This document shows, in pieces, positions 60,443 through 64,000 of a DNA stretch of 64,000 bases (within the stretch, counting starts at the first letter, position 1; each line of letters begins with the position of its first letter). A program made the position numbers and the translations under genes. Below the pieces are notes generated by a model. That model did no database searches and had not been told where the DNA came from. It worked only from the letters and a program-made list of their open reading frames with translations. Source of the DNA: Halopenitus malekzadehii (GTDB taxonomy: Archaea; Halobacteriota; Halobacteria; Halobacteriales; Haloferacaceae); assembly GCF_900108505.1 (NCBI RefSeq), contig NZ_FNWU01000004.1, positions 62,001 to 126,000 on the forward strand, written 5' to 3'.

Positions 60443-61470
60443 AGTAGATCGAACTTCTCCCCGAGCTCCTTGAGGTTCTTTCGCACATCGTCGCGACCGA
60501 CTTCGCCGCGGAGGATCCCGATGATCCCGCTGGGCGCGAACAGTACGGTGACCATAATGAGCACGCCGATGAGCGGCAGGTAGAACGTGCTCGATCCGAG
60601 GAACACCGACGAGAGGCGTTGGAGTAGGAACACCAACAGCCCGCCGAATATCGGCCCGGTCAGCGTTCCGAGCCCGCCGAGCAGCGCCATGATCACCATC
60701 CGGTCGGTGATGATCGGGGCCAGGACGTCGTTCGGGTGGATGAAGACGATGTACCACGCATACACCGATCCGAAGGTCGCCGCGACGACACAGGAGAGGA
60801 CGTACACCTGTCGCTTGACGCGGGTCGTATCGATTCCGAGCGACTCGGCGGCGTCCTGGTCGTCACGCAGCGCCTTCACCCGGTAGCCGAACTCGTGACG
60901 CTCGAAGAGGTAGTACGTGAGAAGCATCGTGGCCGTACACAGGACGAGCATCACGTAGTAGAAGAACGTCTCCGAGATCGCGAACGGAACCGCGATCCCG
61001 ATGAACGTATCCGGCGATCGTGGCAGGCTTAACCCGAACGTCCCACCGGTGATCTCGAGGATCAGTGCGGCCTGTTTAAGTGATTCGGCCAGCGCCCACG
61101 TGGCGATCGCAAAGTACGCGCCCGTGAGACGGAGCGTCGGCACCGCCACCAGGTACGCCAGAACGGCGGCCACCACGATCGCGAGGGCGAATCCGACGAC
61201 GAATGGATACCCGAACTGCACCATCGCGATCCCGGCCGCGAAGCCGCCGATGCCGAAGTAGGCGCCGTGGCCGAAGTCCAGATAGCCGGCGTACCCGCCG
61301 ATCATATTCCACGACTGGGCCAGTCCGATCCACATCAGCGCGCCGAGGCCGATCCGCGCCCAGAACGATCCGAACAGGAACGGCCAGGCGAGCAACAGCA
61401 CGGCGATCGCGGCGAACCAGTATCGCTGGTCGCCGGGGAGCCGTCCGATGACGGGAGCGGACGCGCTCAT
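60439..61470 (-). CDS. livM: Branched-chain-type ABC transporter permease LivM
   Basis: A 343-residue membrane permease with about nine hydrophobic segments. The LivM signature region WNMIGGYAGYLDFGHGAYFG is intact, as is the EAA-type loop ALRDDQDAAESLGIDTTRVK that contacts the ATPases. ATG 61470 overlaps the livH stop (ATGA) and is preferred to the Met three codons upstream. Confidence 0.92.
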   Translation of the reverse strand: MSASAPVIGRLPGDQRYWFAAIAVLLLAWPFLFGSFWARIGLGALMWIGLAQSWNMIGGYAGYLDFGHGAYFGIGGFAAGIAMVQFGYPFVVGFALAIVVAAVLAYLVAVPTLRLTGAYFAIATWALAESLKQAALILEITGGTFGLSLPRSPDTFIGIAVPFAISETFFYYVMLVLCTATMLLTYYLFERHEFGYRVKALRDDQDAAESLGIDTTRVKRQVYVLSCVVAATFGSVYAWYIVFIHPNDVLAPIITDRMVIMALLGGLGTLTGPIFGGLLVFLLQRLSSVFLGSSTFYLPLIGVLIMVTVLFAPSGIIGILRGEVGRDDVRKNLKELGEKFDLL

Positions 61471-62360
61471 GTGGCCCACTCCCCCTTCCCGAGAATGCCC
61501 GCCGGCGAGACAAGCAACACGACGTAGATGATCGCGAACAGAACGAGCAGCACCGCGTTCCCGCTGATGTACACCGCCGTGAACGACTGGGTGAGCCCGA
61601 GCACGACCCCCGCGATGATGACTCCCGGGAGGTAGCCCATCCCGGCGAGCACGACCATGAAGAACGCGAACGCCGTGTACTGCAGGCCCATTCCCGGGCT
61701 TGCGTTGAACGTCATCCCGATGAAGACGCCGGCGCTCCCGGTCAACGCCGCGTAGGCGCCGTAGGCGATCGACTGGTAGCGGTTGATGTTGATCCCCATC
61801 AGCCTGGCGTTCGTCCGGTCCTCGGCGATCGCACGGATGGCCATCCCGCCGCGCGTTCGGTACAGGTAGTACATGAACACGACCAGGCCGCTCACGCCGA
61901 AGACGGCGGTCACCGTCCGAACGACGGGAAACGTTCCGAGCCCCGGCACGGCGATGCCGCCGGTCAACAGGGACGAGGGGACGTCCTGGCTGTTCGGCCC
62001 GAAGATCGTGAGCACGCCCCCGCGGAGGAACGTCGCGAGCCCGAACGTGAACACGAGCCCCATCAACAGCGGATGTGGCCTATCGCCGGTGGTCACGTGG
62101 TGGATCAGCGGCTGGATGAGCGCGCCGACCGCGAAGAAGACGACGAGCACGATCGGGATCACGAAGACCCCCTCGGCGCCGAACAGGGGTGCAAGCACCG
62201 CGCCCATAAACGCGCCGACCATCACGTACTCGCCGACCGCGAAGTCGACGACCTCGAGCACGCCGAACGCCAGCGAGAAGCCGACGCCGATCGTGACGTA
62301 GATCCCCCCGAGCAGGAGGCCGTTGATCACGATCTGCGTGAAGAGTCCAATATCGACCAT
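61467..62360 (-). CDS. livH: Branched-chain-type ABC transporter permease LivH
   Basis: A 297-residue permease starting MVDIGLFTQIVINGLLLGGI with about eight membrane segments. The EAA loop is AIRAIAEDRTNARLMGININ. LivH proteins pair with LivM to form the channel. It lies 20 nt after livK. Confidence 0.92.
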   Translation of the reverse strand: MVDIGLFTQIVINGLLLGGIYVTIGVGFSLAFGVLEVVDFAVGEYVMVGAFMGAVLAPLFGAEGVFVIPIVLVVFFAVGALIQPLIHHVTTGDRPHPLLMGLVFTFGLATFLRGGVLTIFGPNSQDVPSSLLTGGIAVPGLGTFPVVRTVTAVFGVSGLVVFMYYLYRTRGGMAIRAIAEDRTNARLMGININRYQSIAYGAYAALTGSAGVFIGMTFNASPGMGLQYTAFAFFMVVLAGMGYLPGVIIAGVVLGLTQSFTAVYISGNAVLLVLFAIIYVVLLVSPAGILGKGEWAT

Positions 62361-62380
62361 TTAAAATAATGGCGAGGAAG

Positions 62381-63655
62381 TTACCGCTCGTCCCAGGCGG
62401 GGACGGGGTAGTTGGCCTCGCCGGTCGCGGCGTCCTCGGGACCGACGATCGTCGGCGATCCGTCCTCGCCGAGCTGGATGAGGAGGGTCTGCGTGTTGAT
62501 GTTGTTGTGGTGGTACTCGCCGCCGACCTCGAAGGTGACGTCGCCATAGAACGTGTTGACCTCGATCTCCTCGAGGATGCCAATGAGCTCGTCCTTGTCG
62601 TCCTGGGAGAGCGGCGGGGCCGCGTTGAGCTCCGTGAGCGCCTCCTGGTAGACGATCCCGGCCGCCGTCGAGCCGGCCTGCGTGTAGTCGGGTGCGGAGC
62701 CGTACGCGGCCTCGGCCGCGTCGGCGTACGCCTGCGGGGAGTCGAACAGCACGCCGCCGGACCGGTCGACGCTCGGGATCCAGACGGTCGCACCGAAGGT
62801 GTAGGGTGCCTGGGCGCCGGATCCGTCCTTGTAGGATCCCGTGTTGACGCCGTAATGCATCAGGAACCCGTTCGGGGTGTACCCGAGCTGCTCGGACGCG
62901 CTGACGAGGTCGACGTGGCTCCCGATGTGGCCGCCGTGGAGGTGCAGGTCCGGGTCCGCGTTCTGTGCCGCGCTCACGACGTTCGTGTAGTCGGTGTCGC
63001 GTGGGAACAGCTCGTAGTTCTCGACGGTGACACCGGCGTCCTCGGCGGCGGTCCGCATCGAGACGGCGGTCGCCTCCGAGAACGGCTCGTTCACGCCCGT
63101 GACGTAGACCGACTCGGGCTGGGGTTCGAGGTTCAACAGCGCGGACGTCGCCTCGTTGCCGATGATGCTGACGGTCGGGATGGTCCCGAAGCTGTACTCG
63201 TATCCCTCCTGCCAGATCTGCGGCGATTCGGCGCTGCCGGTGATGTGCGGCATCGAGTTCTGCTCGGCGATCGGGCAGACGGAGAGGGTCACGTTGCTCG
63301 AATACGGCCCGAGCAGCGCGTCGGCGCCGTCGTTGATCATCTGTGAGGCCGCGTCGGCGCCGGCCGAGGGGTTCGACTGCGCGTCAGCGTACTCGACCTC
63401 GACCTCGTAGGTGTCGCCGCCGATCTCGATCCCGCCCTGCTCGCGGTTGATCGTGTCCGCCCACATGTCGTAGCCGCGCTGGGTGACTCCGCCGCCGAAC
63501 CGAAGGTCGCCGGACAGCGACGTGACCGCGCCGAGCAGGAAGGTATCCCGTTCGGGGCCGCCTCCGAGTCCGGCACAGCCCGCGAGCCCCACGGTGGTTG
63601 CCGCAGCCCCGACGCTTTTGAGGAAGGTTCGACGATCGTCGTGTTTCCGTGGCAT
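62381..63655 (-). CDS. livK: Branched-chain-type ABC transporter substrate-binding lipoprotein LivK
   Basis: A 424-residue secreted binding protein. The twin-arginine signal DRRTFLKSVGAAATTVGLAG followed by lipobox Cys (AGCAG) shows Tat export and lipid anchoring, usual in haloarchaea. The mature part is a periplasmic-binding type I fold (FLLGAVTSLSGDLRFGGGVT, MINDGADALLGPYSSNVTLS). Ligand is an amino acid or, in many archaea and bacteria, an aromatic or short carboxylic acid; the sequence does not decide. Start at 63655 sits directly before the signal. Confidence 0.92.
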   Translation of the reverse strand: MPRKHDDRRTFLKSVGAAATTVGLAGCAGLGGGPERDTFLLGAVTSLSGDLRFGGGVTQRGYDMWADTINREQGGIEIGGDTYEVEVEYADAQSNPSAGADAASQMINDGADALLGPYSSNVTLSVCPIAEQNSMPHITGSAESPQIWQEGYEYSFGTIPTVSIIGNEATSALLNLEPQPESVYVTGVNEPFSEATAVSMRTAAEDAGVTVENYELFPRDTDYTNVVSAAQNADPDLHLHGGHIGSHVDLVSASEQLGYTPNGFLMHYGVNTGSYKDGSGAQAPYTFGATVWIPSVDRSGGVLFDSPQAYADAAEAAYGSAPDYTQAGSTAAGIVYQEALTELNAAPPLSQDDKDELIGILEEIEVNTFYGDVTFEVGGEYHHNNINTQTLLIQLGEDGSPTIVGPEDAATGEANYPVPAWDER

Positions 63656-63680
63656 AGGTACACTTTCGCATATGGTCCAT

Positions 63681-63697
63681 AGTATATAAACGTTTAT
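63681..63697 (-). promoter_or_regulatory. livK promoter with overlapping palindrome
   Basis: On the minus strand GTTTATATACT gives a TATA box about 30 nt before ATG 63655. A perfect 12-bp palindrome ATAAACGTTTAT (63686-63697) overlaps its upstream edge, an arrangement typical of a repressor or activator site beside an archaeal TATA box. Confidence 0.5.
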
Positions 63698-63946
63698 GCT
63701 GTGAACGACTTTTGTATCGGAATCATCGGAAAACATCAAACCGCGTTTCAATATTCGGGTGACGATGGAACAGTATCCACGGATCGGGCTGGCGGCCGAT
63801 GAGTGCCGTGGTATTCATTCTCCCTCGTCCGTGGGTTTCCTCATCTTCGTCCGCGGTTCCTTCATCCCGATTTCCGGTTCCGATCCACTGGCGATTCACG
63901 TCGATAAACCGGTTATCTCGTGTCGATCGCGGCACCCCGCGTCGAT
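63698..63946. other. Noncoding region upstream of the ABC operon
   Basis: Between the livK promoter and the promoter at the right edge. A 70-codon frame on the minus strand has no coding character; no repeat or RNA gene recognised. Confidence 0.35.
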
Positions 63947-63957
63947 CCCTTTTATTC
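63947..63957 (+). promoter_or_regulatory. TATA element of the gene at the right edge
   Basis: CCCTTTTATTC, about 31 nt before ATG 63984, the usual leaderless spacing. Confidence 0.45.
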
Positions 63958-63983
63958 GGTCCCCCACATACGATCGGTATCCG

Positions 63984-64000
63984 ATGCCGCGCCTTCTCCA
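63984..64000 (+). CDS. Start of a gene cut by the window edge
   Basis: Only five full codons (MPRLL) are visible. The call rests on the ATG position relative to the TATA element at 63947-63957; nothing can be said about function. Confidence 0.3.

Noticed and set aside
63723-63935. 70-codon minus-strand frame near the right edge
   Set aside because: Composition and lack of a start signal do not support a gene.

Overview
The window is chromosomal DNA of a halophilic archaeon (class Halobacteria). The signs are high GC content, very acidic predicted proteins, archaeal TATA elements about 25-30 nt before start codons (mostly leaderless genes), and archaeal markers: type III RuBisCO, Hef nuclease, SAMP-like modifier, L7Ae/S28e/L24e ribosomal proteins, GatD, dodecin and haloarchaeal families of unknown function. 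The L24e variant resembles what I remember from Halorubrum, but the genus is not established. I saw no insertion sequence, CRISPR array, rRNA or replication origin. One tRNA, tRNA-Arg(TCT), is present.

Layout. 0-5 kb: end of a repeat-bearing surface protein, HMG-CoA synthase (isoprenoid lipids), a two-gene RNA-binding/kinase operon, tRNA-Arg and a small islet of unknown genes. 5-12 kb: dUTPase/dCTP deaminase family, aconitase, an FAD oxidoreductase, a cupin and succinyl-CoA synthetase (sucDC). 12-19.5 kb: a PfkB kinase with ribose-1,5-bisphosphate isomerase, propionyl-CoA carboxylase PccB with a small PccX-like subunit, a HAD phosphatase, an AIR-synthase-like protein and an AlaX-type editing protein. 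19.5-26.7 kb: dodecin, a SAMP1-like protein, two membrane TrkA-C proteins, Hef and SerB. 26.8-36.6 kb: PspA, the DgcA/DgcN pair, phoU-pstB with a divergent AbrB-PhoU regulator, methionine aminopeptidase, GatD and a universal stress protein.

37-48 kb is the most distinctive region. An IclR regulator precedes a tightly overlapped operon with two HyuA-type subunits, one HyuB-type subunit, a small zinc-type gamma subunit, a ~34 kDa barrel-like protein and an acyl-CoA ligase. This set matches the known make-up of acetophenone carboxylase (alpha, alpha', beta, gamma, epsilon plus a CoA ligase). The same 16-bp sequence occurs before iclR and between iclR and the operon. AT-rich noncoding stretches lie at both ends.

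48-64 kb: deoC, two tandem amino-acid permease/universal-stress fusions, a DUF5786-like protein, a tRNA methylthiotransferase, type III RuBisCO, the L7Ae-S28e-L24e-Ndk operon and a complete branched-chain-type ABC uptake operon (livKHMGF order).

How they fit. RuBisCO, ribose-1,5-bisphosphate isomerase and the PfkB kinase form the core of the archaeal pentose-bisphosphate (nucleoside salvage) pathway, scattered over 45 kb; deoC adds deoxyribonucleoside breakdown. PccB/PccX, aconitase and SucCD link propionyl-CoA and the citric acid cycle. The ABC operon could feed in organic substrates, but nothing in the sequence says which.
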